DNA from: Plecoglossus altivelis
Lineage: Eukaryota > Chordata > Actinopteri > Osmeriformes > Plecoglossidae
NCBI GenBank assembly: GCA_036571765.1
Contig: BROE01000006.1
Coordinates: 14,002,830 to 14,066,829, forward strand
DNA: 64,000 nt
Direction: 5' to 3'
The notes beneath the pieces were generated by a model. It worked only from the letters and a program-made list of their open reading frames with translations. It searched no databases and was not told where the DNA came from. Below are positions 54,814 through 64,000 of this stretch, piece by piece; within the stretch, counting starts at the first letter, position 1; every line of letters starts with the position of its first letter. Both the position numbers and the translations under genes were made by a program.

Positions 54814-57585
54814 TGTGCCTCTGCCTCTCCTTCCTCTCCTTCACGCTCTTCCATCCTCCACTTCTCCCTCCCTTCTCTCCTTCATCATGCTCTCTCCTTC
54901 TCTCCTCACTCTCTCCCCACCTTCCCTTCCCATGTCCCTCCGTCCCTCCTCTCTCCCCCCATCCTCCCCCCTCTCTCCCTCTGTCCTCCCTCTCCTTCAT
55001 CACGTCCTTTCCCTCCCCTTTTCTCTCTCCGCTCCCCCCGTCTGTCCCTCCCCCTCACCTCTCCGCCCTCTTCTCTCGATCATGCTCTCTCCCTCTTCCT
55101 CCCCCCCTCCCTTCCACACTACCTCTCTCCCGCTCCCTGCCTCTTCCCTTTTCCCCCTCCCCCCCCCACACTTCTCGCCCTCATCTCCCTATAATGACAC
55201 ATTCTCCCTCTCCTCCTCTCCTCCGCCCCCACCCCGACAATCCCCCCCCCCCCATCCTTCTCCCCCTCTTCTCTCCTTCATTACACGCTCCCCTCTCTTC
55301 TCCTCTCTCCTTGCCCCCACGTCAACCCCCCCCCTACACCACACACGCACATCCCTGCCCACTTCTTCCCTTCGTTACGCCCCCCCCATTCCTCCCTTCC
55401 CCCCTTCAATATACACTCCTCCTCCTCCTTCTCCCCAACTCCCCCCCCCCTCTCTCTAGGAGGCCAGCAGAAGCTAGGACCGGCAGCAGCCTAGGAAAGC
55501 TCGCCTGGAGGGCGTTGGAAAGGAGGAGTGCAGCTCGCGCTGGGGCTGAGGAGAGGAGAAGGAGGCCCAGGAATGTAACCTCATCCAGTTCCCCGGAGGA
55601 AGAGAAAAGGGATGGAGAGAGATGAGAGGGAGGGCGCAGCCTTCCGGAAAGGGAAAACGGGCAACATCAAAGAGGAGGTGAGAGAGAGAGCGAGCAAGAG
55701 AGCGATAGCGGAGAGGAGTAGCTAGGAAAATGTGGCACAGCATCGCTGCGTCAGAGAGCAGCTTTATAAAAAGAACAACGTGTGTATATCGGCATGGCAG
55801 GAGAGCACGCCGCGTGTTCCCGGTTGTGGTTCGGAGGCCCGGCGACTCCGCAGCTTTGGGTTCCGAACGGGAAAAGTATTGATTTGCTATTCGCGTGTCA
55901 GTAGTAGCTGAGGAGCTCGTTCACCGTGCCACTCCAACCTCAAGTGTAGAACATGAAAGTACCTTTTAGAGGGGAAAAGCTGATTTATATTCCAGCACAC
56001 GACAGAGAAGACCGACAGACATGTTAGCTGTTTGTCAGGAACGTTTAAACCTTCCACCCATACACACTAGTGTGAAGTATATGCATATCACTTGGAACTT
56101 GGGTAATGGAGTCTTCTGGATGTTGTCCCTATAAACAGTCTTTGGGTGAGGTTGTTGTTGTTTTTTTGTTTTTTTTGTGCCTGATCCGTGGTTCTTCAGT
56201 AATGTAGTTGTCTTTGTTTGCGCAGACTGGAGAGGTGGAAGGGAGCTACCAGGCAGCATCCCTGCGGCTGATCAAGGAAGCCCTGAGGATGGACCCGCCT
56301 GATCACACTGGGTCCAGATCCCACAGCGAAGGTACCAGGGTCATGAGGTCAATTAGCGACCAACCAGGAACTAAACGCGATCATACATATGCTCAGGCCT
56401 AGCAAGGAAAGGGCACTCTGGGTGCTTTCTAAGATGGGAACCATGGGCTCATTACATTTTGTAACTCCTCTCCCCCCCCTCAAATCCCCCTCTTTTTTGT
56501 CTCCTTTTGCTTTGCTCCTCGCAGCAGGAGAGACGGAGAGTCCTGCGGGGCCGGACGGAGCCAAGCGCTCCCTGGGTGTGAGGTCAGGGGAGGGGAACGA
56601 GGAGGAGGAGGGCTGGGAGGTGGGCTCCTCCCCCACAGAGGACTCCCAGGGAGGCATGAGCGTGGAGGAGCTCAGCGGGCTGGAGACCGCCCTGAGGGCC
56701 GAGCGGGGCCGGGAGATAGCGGCCCTCAGGGGCCCCTCCCACCCCGTGACCTCCGACCCGGAAATCATCCCCGGCAGCGAGTACAGTCTGGCCCAGAAGT
56801 ACATCGGCCTGGACGGGCTGGAGCAGGACGGAGGGCTGGAGCCCCCCGAGGCCCCCGACGGGGAGGTGGTGGGGCCCGAGGGGGCTCTGAGGCCAGGCTG
56901 GGTCAGGAGACTGAGGGACGGGGAGGAGGTGGGGCTGGAGGTGGCAGTGGGGGTGCAGGCGGCGTCGGTGGAGCTGGCAGGCCAAGAGGAGCCACATCAC
57001 CTGGAGGGTCCTGGCAGTGTGGACGACAGCGGGGAGGAGGAGACGGGCGACCTGCTGCACTTCTGTCCCCACTGCGGGGGGGGCTTCTCCTCTGAGGCTG
57101 AGCTGGAGGAGCACCCCTGCCCCCTGGGGGGCGCCCACCTAGCGGGGGCCGGCTCGGAGGACACGCCCTTCCCCTGCGCCTCGTGCGGCAACACCTTCAG
57201 CCACGCCTGGGCACTGAAGAACCACGAGTGCGCCTGCGCGGCCGAGCGGCCCCACCACTGCGAGCTGTGCGGCAAGCGCTTCACGCACTCCCGCTCGCTG
57301 GAGCGCCACCAGGCGGTGCACACGGGCGAGCGGCCGCACCGCTGCCCGCAGTGCGGCCGCAGCTTCAGCCGCCTGGGCAACCTGGAGAGGCACCTGCGCA
57401 TCCACACGGGCGAGCGGCCGTACGGGTGCGAGGCGTGCGGCAAGCGCTTCAGCCGCGTCGAGTACCTGAAGAGACACCAGCTCATCCACAGCAGCGAGAG
57501 GGCGGCGCACCAGTGCACCCAGTGTGGCAAGAGCTTCAGTGAACCAGAGCAGCTCAAGAGCCACCAGTGCTTCATTAGCATCTAG
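53667..57585 (+). CDS. C2H2 zinc-finger transcription factor (middle exon unresolved)
   Basis: The start MEDSVTTFETHLTAVMDSLI and CEITKLFQDTVNDYLVEISL is a coiled N-terminal module shared by many teleost zinc-finger proteins. Exons I can place: 53667-53961, 56226-56331 (TGEVEGSYQAASLRLIKEAL) and 56525-57585. The last has an acidic linker and six finger-like repeats: two degenerate, three canonical (CELCGKRFTHSRSLERHQ and the next two, joined by TGERPHR/TGERPYG linkers), then a last one ending ELKSHQC-like with Cys for His. The first exon ends in phase 1 but the second must start in phase 0, so a coding exon of length 3n+2 must lie between 53962 and 56225. A 5' noncoding exon probably ends at 53176. 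It likely binds DNA in the nucleus; I do not recognise an orthologue. Confidence 0.8.
54236..55459 (+). repeat. 1.2-kb polypyrimidine tract in the zinc-finger gene intron
   Basis: Almost pure C/T on the plus strand with CTCCCACTCC and CCCTCCCCCACCTCC words. It leaves long but meaningless open frames of Ser, Pro and Leu. Confidence 0.93.
55460..55677 (+). other. Candidate middle exon region of the zinc-finger gene
   Basis: Follows a strong acceptor (CTCTCTCTAG) and ends at AG/GTGAGA. Its length, 218 nt, fits the missing phase exactly, but the required frame has stops. A shorter version from 55589 (acceptor TCATCCAG) is 89 nt, open, and also fits. It could be this shorter exon or an assembly error. 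Confidence 0.35.
56226..56331 (+). CDS. Zinc-finger gene, internal exon
   Basis: Acceptor TTTGCGCAG, donor G/GTACCA. Reads TGEVEGSYQAASLRLIKEAL in phase 0; the other frames hit stops. Confidence 0.7.
56525..57585 (+). CDS. Zinc-finger gene, last coding exon
   Basis: Tandem acceptor CTCGCAGCAG (NAGNAG), stop TAG at 57583-57585. Encodes the acidic linker and the finger array at about 57061-57575. Confidence 0.92.
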
Positions 57586-58115
57586 CCTCCACCCTGCCCT
57601 GCCCCACCCTGCCCTGCCCTGCCCTCACACCCCACCAACCACCCCGACTGGTGGTCTACGCTGCCGTCAAAGGATGTGCGAGGGCACATAAAGGAGGGCG
57701 ATGAAGAGAGAGAGAAAGAGAGAGAGAGAGATTCTCTCGTTGCCTCCTGAGGGGACTAAGAAAGTTGGCTCCAGTCAAATCAATACATGTGGGTTGTGAT
57801 GACGCCGGATGTGTGAATATGCTGATTCGTCATTGATTGGGAAGGGGATCCGATTTGAGGAGAAGCCCTGGACGTGATTGAGAGACGTTTGCTTGTCGTG
57901 TCGAATGAAGACGTTAATTGTACATAGCGATCCTCGTTGTGCTTTTAAATTATGTTCCTCGACATTGTACAGTGTATCTTTGTATGACAATATGTTTGTT
58001 TTCTCTTGGAAAACATCATGGTCTTGTTTGATCTCAACAGCGAATAAACATTTGGTCTTTTGTACGGTTGGATTTCTGTACTACTTATCTTGAATAAACA
58101 GTTGACTTAATGCAC
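57586..58115 (+). other. Zinc-finger gene 3'UTR with two AATAAA signals
   Basis: No coding sequence. AATAAA at 58043-58048 and 58093-58098, both followed by GT-rich sequence, mark the likely end. Confidence 0.65.
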
Positions 58116-58445
58116 TTGCTTGTTTGTGTCCTTCAATCAATAGTCTGTGGTATGAGAATAGTAGCTGTTAAAATAGCATTTTAAATTCCTTATACACATA
58201 AGAGTCATTTAACCATAAGTGTTTAATGTCATCAAATTCAACTCAAGTTGTGGAAAAGATAGAACGATTATGTAGATGCTGGCACAGCGTGGTATACCTC
58301 AAGTTATTTATGATAATGATATGATATATGTACTGTCCTAAATCTAAAGAACTACTATAATTGAACCTTGTGAAGGCAGATCAGCAATGGCCTCTTAACT
58401 TCCCCGGCAACAGAAACTAGGCATGCTTCATTAGTATGACAATTA

Positions 58446-58451
58446 TTTATT
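58446..58451 (-). promoter_or_regulatory. AATAAA polyadenylation signal, ENDOD1-like
   Basis: TTTATT on the plus strand about 95 nt after the stop. Confidence 0.5.
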
Positions 58452-58543
58452 TTCCTTAACCTTATTAGAGCGGTGAAGCGGCCATGACAGCTGAATCAGT
58501 CGAACTGTATGTGGTGAGCGTGTAGGCACACTGAAGCAGGGAC

Positions 58544-59146
58544 TCATTCCTCTCCCAGACACTGCTTGGCGAACAGGCGGATGGGCGTGGCCAGCCTCTG
58601 CTGTAGGATGGCCTCCAGAGCATCCAGCGACAGCCTCCTCACATCGTACCCGAGAGAAGAGGCTGGAACAATCTCCCCCCCGCTGTTTCTGTCATTCCGT
58701 CCCACCGCTGCATGCGTAGGGAAGAGGGAGGCGAGGGAAGCGGGGAGGCTGGCGTTGTGGGCGGGGCAGCAGTAGGCTGACCACATGTACTCAGGCACGG
58801 CCACGCGCTGGTTTATCCAACGATCCGTCACGGCATAAGGCATGAACCCTGTGATCACGTAGGCGGGGCCCACGCAGTAGGCCCCCAGACGGGCCTTCAC
58901 CTCCGTCTCCAGCTGGGCCCAGGGGCCAGAGTTGGAGCCTTTCCGCTGAGGGACCACGTTGGTCAGGGTGAAGGTAGCCTTGCGGTCTGTTTGGTTCTGG
59001 TGGTGCTGGCTTGGGTTCAGGTGACCCCTGGTGTAGGAGGAGTTGGTGTAGTCCTGGAGAACCGCCTGGCTCTCCACAACGTTCTGGTCCACGGGCTTGT
59101 GGCGAGGGAAGCGTTTCATCTCGGGGTTGGCACGAGAGAATGCTAG
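58544..59146 (-). CDS. ENDOD1-like exon 2
   Basis: Acceptor GGGTCCTTAG on the minus strand; starts LAFSRANPEMKRFPRHKPVD and runs to a stop codon at 58544-58546. Contains TRGH and the Asn of the family's active site. Confidence 0.9.
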   Translation of the reverse strand, partial: LAFSRANPEMKRFPRHKPVDQNVVESQAVLQDYTNSSYTRGHLNPSQHHQNQTDRKATFTLTNVVPQRKGSNSGPWAQLETEVKARLGAYCVGPAYVITGFMPYAVTDRWINQRVAVPEYMWSAYCCPAHNASLPASLASLFPTHAAVGRNDRNSGGEIVPASSLGYDVRRLSLDALEAILQQRLATPIRLFAKQCLGEE

Positions 59147-59822
59147 CTAAGGACCCAAAGACAAGGAGTTCAGTTCCTGTGTTGTGTGACCCTGCTATTG
59201 TGTGTTTCTCACTCTGTGTGGAAAGAAGAGTGCCAAAAAGAAAAGAGAGAGAGAGGGAGAGAGAGGGAGAGAGAGAGAGAGTTTGGAAACGGAAACCGGA
59301 AACTCACCCACTACACGTTATAAAATACACCTACAGTTGAGGTGAGATACCACGCAATAGATTGCGACACTTTACTTCAACCCAAGGCATTTTTCTTCTA
59401 TCTGGCTTTATGTTTCTCTGACATCCAACGCACTTGTGCACCGATTTAGGAATAGTTTCATACATGAATATCTTAAAGCAATAAAAGAAATGTGGAAAAC
59501 ATTTTGTCATCCCAATCACAGGCACACTCACTTGTGGTTCATACATCCAGCTGTTCTTGGGTCGTTTCCCCTCACCATCTGTAAACACGTATGCAGAGTA
59601 AAGGGGAACTCTCTTCTGGCGCTGGTACAGACTGGCAAAGCGGTAATGGTTCTGGTACCGCTGGCATATAGGCTGGTACCCCTCACACCCCACACCTTGT
59701 GGCGGAACCCCCTGGTAGAAGAAATGGAGGCAGGGGCTGAAGTCTCCCACCTCCCCCAGGGACAGGCCTCCGAGTCTGGCTAAGAGCAGGAGCAAAGCCC
59801 CTCTGGATGCTGGAGGAGGCAT
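58544..59822 (-). CDS. ENDOD1-like secreted endonuclease-domain protein, two exons
   Basis: The predicted 297-residue protein belongs to the DNA/RNA non-specific endonuclease family as found in fish endonuclease domain-containing 1-like genes. It starts with a Leu-rich signal peptide (ALLLLLARLGGLS), then DFSPCLHFFYQGVPPQG, typical of the family. YQRQKRVPLYSAYVF and NSWMYEPQ follow. Exon 2 has QAVLQDYTNSSYTRGHLNPS, where DRGH of active members is TRGH, and FTLTNVVPQ with the conserved metal-site Asn. Late on are GAYCVGPAYVITGFMP and a conserved C-terminus. Exons: 59532-59822 and 58544-59146, joined in phase 0 at CAA/GTGAGT..CCTTAG. Whether it still cuts nucleic acid is uncertain. A TATA-like TATATAA lies upstream (60077-60071) and AATAAA downstream (58451-58446). 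Confidence 0.88.
59532..59822 (-). CDS. ENDOD1-like exon 1
   Basis: ATG at 59822-59820, donor GTGAGT on the minus strand, 97 codons. Signal peptide and N-terminal part of the nuclease-like fold. Confidence 0.88.
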
Positions 59823-60070
59823 GATCGTTATGCTTTCTCTACGCAGGCTCTACTCAGGAAAGACAAACGCTTGTTCTTCTCCCAGATACTCGACGTTCTT
59901 CGAACGCACAGGATGGCCTTCCAGTCGAATCTTCTCCTGCCTGCCTTGTCCCCAGGTCTGGTCTTTCTCTGTCCCAACACTTCTGTTAACCTGCCCCTCA
60001 CGATCAGACCTTGCAGCAGTCTGGCCAAGCACGCCAGTCAAAGACACTTAACTAGTGGAGGCATCTAGGG

Positions 60071-60077
60071 TTATATA
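60071..60077 (-). promoter_or_regulatory. TATA-like element upstream of the ENDOD1-like gene
   Basis: Minus strand TATATAA, about 250 bp upstream of the ATG. Confidence 0.35.
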
Positions 60078-61240
60078 GTCTCCAGGAATCAGTATATGGT
60101 GAAGACGATAGTTTCTGTTTTCACCTACCATCCCCTTCTGCTTTTATCAGATGCTGTTCAACTTCCCCCTAGTGACCAGCACAATAGCCTTCTAGGAAAT
60201 GGGACTACAGCAATGACTCTGACTGTACTTTTATCCAGTTCATCCACCAACTGTAGCCTTTTTATACAATACAAACACTCAAACATAAACTGAAACACAG
60301 ACTCTAAATAATGATCCACAGTCAATGTGAACTTACGGTAAATCTTCTTTATTGTTGCTCTCTAGTGGACACAGGAGGTAAAGACATGTTGGCATACTGA
60401 CAAGACGTTTCTTTCTCCACACACTCCTCACACTTTTAGACTCCTCAACACCTAGAGACTGGGTGGACAGTCCCCCCCCCCCCCACACACACACACAAGA
60501 CACGCACACAGAGAGAGAGAGACACGCACGCACGCGCGCGCGCGCACACACACACACACACACACATACACAGCTTGTGTTCTGGTCATGCTGCTCCATG
60601 ACAAAGAGAAACTAGAAGTAGCTGGTAGTGAGGTATAGGCCACTGAAACACACAGTAACCGCCATCTTACAGTCTCTGGTCCGGTTTGTACCTTGATGAC
60701 CTTATATATGACGGAAAGTGGGCCCCCGCACGTGCTGTTTGTCAGTTTTGTGTCAGGCATTTTCCTTTCTCATTTCGAGAATGACTCATAAGCGCAGCTG
60801 ACTCACGGCTGATGCTCAGCTAAAGGGAGTGTTGGGAACTTCCTGACGCTGAGGACTCTGTTCACCTGGCTTAAGGCCTGGCTCAACACCTATCTCAACA
60901 CCTGGCTCAACAACTGTAATCCTGGAAATTCACCAACCACTCTCTAAAACCCATCCCTCACTAAACCCTCAGGTTGTAGATCACGTCATCTCACTCACAG
61001 TTGCCTCATTTATACACGTATTTTATTGAGTGTACATGTCCTACAAAGAGAATTGTTGTTGAATTGGTTGGAAGTTGGTAGGAAGTTAGAGGTACAGTTT
61101 TTGCCCTTCGACGAACAAGTCTGCTTTCGAATGCTTACGGGACAGACCACACCCTCTGTCTAACACGGAAGACAGCGAGTCAACTTTTTTAGTCCCCAGG
61201 ACCGCAACTTTTCCAGTCGGGTGCATGAGTTCAGAATGAG
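60078..61240. other. Divergent intergenic region, ENDOD1-like and TRIM gene
   Basis: Mostly ordinary sequence with a C run and CA/CG-CA microsatellite at 60473-60566 and two TGACTCA AP-1-type sites (60782-60788, 60799-60805). No gene recognised. Confidence 0.55.
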
Positions 61241-61251
61241 GACAGTTGAGA

Positions 61252-61758
61252 ATGGCGGAGACCACGGCGCTTGAGGAGCTGCACACCGAGCTTACTTGCC
61301 CCGTGTGTCTGGAACTCTTTCGCGAACCAGTTATTCTCGAGTGCGGGCATCATTTCTGCCGTGTGTGCATTATTAAGTGCTGGGAGGCGAAGGTGGACGA
61401 GTTGCCGACCTGCCCGCAGTGCAGGAAGTCGTGCGCCCCCAAACTGCGTCCTAACTCGCTTTTGTGCAACGTCGTGGACAGTGTTAGGAGAGCACAGGCC
61501 ATGGATTTCAAAGCCGGCAAGTCCGCCCGAGAAGCCGAGGATACGGAGGAATGGAAGCCTGGTTCCAGCATGAGCAGCGTGAGTTCCATCGGTTACTACC
61601 CGCAGCGCCCCGAGCCGGATCTGTGTGAAGAGCATGAGGAACGGTTGAAGTTGTACTGCGAGGACGACCAGCTACCGATCTGTCTGGTGTGTGGGATGTC
61701 TCGAGACCACAAGACGCACAATGTCATTCCCATAAACGAGGCGTTTGAGAACTATAAG
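61252..61758 (+). CDS. TRIM gene exon 1 (RING and B-box)
   Basis: ATG GCG GAG, donor AAG/GTACGT, ends on a codon boundary after FENYK. Confidence 0.9.
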
Positions 61759-63456
61759 GTACGTCACTATAACCACCGTTTAAATGAAACGTTCGTTTAC
61801 GACGTGGTTTGATTGCAAAGTGATCAAATGTATCTTAACTGTAGACATTATTACACAACGATGGATACTGCGTCTGGAATGTCCCACGGGCGTGCCAAAA
61901 CTTGACGCAGACGGACCATTCATTTAGTTCATTAGTTCGAACTACATTAGCTTACAGCTATAACATGACTCGTTTGGATGGCCGTGGGGGGGCTAGTTAA
62001 CAACAATTGCGTCTTTGACTTGGATCAAGTCGCGTGACATGGCCGTTATTTTCAAAGCAGCCTCTCCAGACCACATTCAGCAATTCAAAGCGCTGGAGGA
62101 ATTCTGCACACCCCTGTTAGTCCTTGGTTCCCAGGCATGTTTAACCTTTATGTACTGTTGATGTTTGGTGATAGGCTTCAACCACCCGTGATGTTTTCAT
62201 AAAACGAATCAACTTTACCAGCTGTGTCTGGTTTTGTTCCTTCGGGGTCGCATTTAAGCTGAGGGCAGTTGGATAGTTAACCCGATCATATGAACAACAT
62301 TACGGGTTGTTTTTGTCGTCTGGCAGTTCCTTGAAGCACTGGCAGTAATCTGTCCATAATCGAATAAATCAAGTTACACAGTAGTCTAGCACAGCCATGT
62401 AACTGTGACCATGTTCAGCCTCTCTGTACAGCCAGTCTGTTGAAGATGAGCGACGGTGTGTGTGTGTTTACAGAATAGTGTTTGTCATACATGTCTCTCC
62501 TCTTACAGGAAAAGCTGTTTATTGCTCTACAGAAGGTAGAGCTACAGACGGAGGAGGCTTCTGTGTTTCAGAGCCAGACAAAAGACAAGATCTTACTCAT
62601 AAAGGTATCTGTGTGTGTGTGTGTGTCTGTGTCTGTGTCTGTGTGTGTCTGTGTGTTCATGTGCGTGTGCGTGCATGCGTGCTAGAAGGAGACAGAGTGT
62701 TTCATCTTCTATTGAAACACCTATTATTTTAAGTGGCCAAACAGCATTCCATGAATGTACCCAGTCCCACCAGTACACGCCTATGGTTTGACTGTATAGT
62801 TTGTGTTTCCCCCCGGTGGTAAATTCATGAGAATATGTGAAACTATTAGTAGTGTGTACAGTATAGTGATTTCAATTAACAATTTTAGAATGGCATAATG
62901 GGCTACTAGTTATCAATTACACATTCTCCTTTACATGCATACACATATTTGTCCTCTCAGCACATGACAGACAGACCAACCCCACTCACACACACACACA
63001 GACTCACACACATAATCGGCACCACACCTTACACACATAGTATACATCTGTCTCTGCAATGAACTGTACTATGACATGTCTGTCGGTCTGTCTGTCTGCC
63101 TCTCTCTCTCTCTGTCTGCCTGCCTGCCTGTCTACCTGTTTGTTTAACTCTCAGGGTCTTTCATTACCTGCTTCTGTTCGCCTGCCTGCCTGCCTGCCTG
63201 CCTATCTGCCCGCCTGCCTGTCCACCCGCCCAGCTGCCTGCCTGCCCTGCCTGCCTGCCTTGCCTGCCTGCCTCTCTCTCTCTGCCTCCTGCCTGCCCTC
63301 TCTCTCTGCCTGCTCTGCCTGCCTGCCTTCCTGCCTTGCCTGCCTCTCTCCTGCCTGCCTGCCTGCCCTATTGCCTGTCTTTCTGCCCTCTCTCTCTGCC
63401 TGCCTGCCTGCCTGCTGTCTGCCTGCCTCTCTCTCTCATGCCTGCTTCCTCTCTCT

Positions 63457-63487
<31 letters not shown>

Positions 63488-64000
63488 CCTGCCTGCCTGC
63501 CTCTCTCTCTCTCTGCCTGCCTGCCTGCCTGCCTCTCTCTCTGTCTGCCTGCCTGCCTGTCTACCTGTTTGTTTAACTCTCAGGCTCTTTCATTACCTGC
63601 CTCTGTTCATCTGTATGTCTGTCTGCCTCTCTGTTTATCTGACTGACCCAGCAGTTATATGGTCACATTTTGATTCCTTTCTCACTTCTCTTTGTCTTGC
63701 TGTCTAGAGGAAGTGGCTTACTGAGTGACTAATGATGAAAGCATGTGTCCCATTGCAACAGTAATGTGGCAGATGTAGGGCACATGCCACTGTGTGGGAT
63801 TATGCGTGTGAGCGTCTTTGCATGGAGTTGCGTGTGTGCCTGTTCATGGAAACAGTACGTGCAGTTGTGTGTCTTTGGTGTGTGGGTTCGTGCCCGCGCT
63901 TACCCCCTCTCGTCCCCCTCTCGTCCCCCTCTCGTCCCCCTCTCTACCCTACAAGGAGCGGGCAGCGGAGCAGGAGGAGCAGGCAAGCGCTGAGTTTGCC
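61252..64000 (+). CDS. TRIM-family E3 ubiquitin ligase, 5' part (truncated by the window)
   Basis: Encodes a RING finger starting at Cys16 (CPVCLELFREPVILECGHHF), then CRVC and CPQCRKSC, a linker with a Ser-rich patch, a B-box 2 (LCEEHEERLKLYCEDDQLPI, then CLVCGMSRDHKTH) and the start of a coiled coil. Exon structure is typical for TRIMs: 61252-61758 (RING and B-box, 169 codons), 62509-62604 (a 96-nt coiled-coil exon) and the beginning of the usual next coiled-coil exon from 63956, cut at 64000. A start at ATG 61252 puts MAETTALEELHTELTC before the RING; TTG 61246 upstream is not a start I accept. The C-terminal domain, which decides the class (e.g. PRY-SPRY), is outside the window, so I do not name the gene. 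Confidence 0.88.
61759..62508 (+). other. TRIM gene intron 1, nothing recognised
   Basis: 750 nt of ordinary sequence, ending in a pyrimidine-rich acceptor CTCTTACAG. Confidence 0.7.
62509..62604 (+). CDS. TRIM gene exon 2 (coiled coil)
   Basis: 96 nt, phase 0 both ends: EKLFIALQKVELQTEEASVF and onward. Exactly 96 nt is usual for this TRIM exon. Donor AAG/GTATCT. Confidence 0.9.
62605..63955 (+). other. TRIM gene intron 2 with a long CTGC repeat
   Basis: TG repeat right after the donor; a degenerate (CTGCCTGC)n array at about 63060-63610 with a duplicated flank; four CTCGTCCCC repeats at 63908-63942 before the acceptor. Confidence 0.8.
63060..63610 (+). repeat. CTGCCTGC-type microsatellite array with a 75-bp flank duplication
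   Basis: The sequence TACCTGTTTGTTTAACTCTC plus its neighbours occurs at about 63103-63179 and again at about 63533-63608, at each end of the array. Confidence 0.9.
63956..64000 (+). CDS. TRIM gene exon 3, first 45 nt
   Basis: Acceptor CCCTACAAG; reads ERAAEQEEQASAEFA and runs off the window. In TRIM genes this exon is normally about 230 nt. Confidence 0.8.

Noticed and set aside
54215..55625. Overlapping plus-strand frames of 264-414 codons
   Set aside because: Pure translation of a C/T tract (Ser, Pro, Leu); no start context, domain or splice support.
56584..57581. Minus-strand frames opposite the zinc-finger exon
   Set aside because: Antisense shadows of a GC-rich exon.
60760..60785. 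Interferon-response-like word upstream of the TRIM gene
   Set aside because: GAAA repeats are present on the minus strand, but their spacing does not match an ISRE.
61246..61252. TTG start two codons before the TRIM ATG
   Set aside because: Non-ATG start is not needed; ATG 61252 gives the expected N-terminus length before the RING.
63059..63646. 195-codon Cys/Leu/Pro frame
   Set aside because: Translation of the CTGC repeat in the TRIM intron.

Overview
The window looks like a piece of a teleost fish chromosome. The evidence is intron-containing genes with GT..AG junctions and GC-rich coding exons. Introns are full of CA/TG, CT/GA and CTGC simple repeats. The recognisable genes are all vertebrate. 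I cannot name the species. There are two assembly gaps: 838 N at 4395-5232 and 17 N at 43142-43158.

Layout. (1) 476-26817, plus strand: the 3' two thirds or so of a teneurin gene, best matched to tenm2. I place 28 constitutive coding exons and two microexons. They run from the extracellular linker through eight EGF repeats, the beta-sandwich region, the NHL propeller, the YD/RHS shell and the C-terminal TCAP-like peptide. The transmembrane and cytoplasmic exons lie left of the window. The 3'UTR runs to about 28.5 kb. (2) 30242-31953, minus: cystm1-like gene (proline/glycine-rich N-terminus, cysteine-rich transmembrane tail), convergent with tenm2, with a possible first exon and promoter near 35.4 kb. 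(3) 40801-45454, minus: eif4ebp3-like translational repressor, three coding exons, complete. (4) 47.69-48.44 kb, minus: a broken relic of a chemokine-receptor-like GPCR, not open in any one frame. (5) 51865-52615, minus: macrophage migration inhibitory factor (mif), three exons, complete. (6) 53667-57585, plus: a C2H2 zinc-finger gene divergent from mif; one middle exon is unresolved. (7) 58544-59822, minus: an ENDOD1-like secreted DNA/RNA non-specific endonuclease-family protein. (8) 61252 to the window end, plus: the 5' part of a TRIM gene (RING, B-box, start of coiled coil), cut off by the window.

How they relate. This is not an operon-like system; each gene has its own promoter and job: synaptic adhesion (tenm2), a membrane tail protein (cystm1), control of eIF4E (eif4ebp3), a cytokine/tautomerase (mif), a transcription factor, a secreted nuclease-like protein and an E3 ligase. 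From memory, the human counterparts of tenm2, cystm1 and eif4ebp3 all lie on 5q31-q34, so part of the window is probably conserved synteny, while mif and ENDOD1-like sit elsewhere in human.

The observations I consider most worth a second look are the two teneurin microexons at the family's two known splice sites, the GPCR relic, strand-asymmetric pyrimidine/purine tracts that bracket single tenm2 exons, a perfect 22-bp inverted repeat with splice-donor-like sequence in both arms, and an E-box/CRE pair upstream of eif4ebp3. I found no clearly new biological system.
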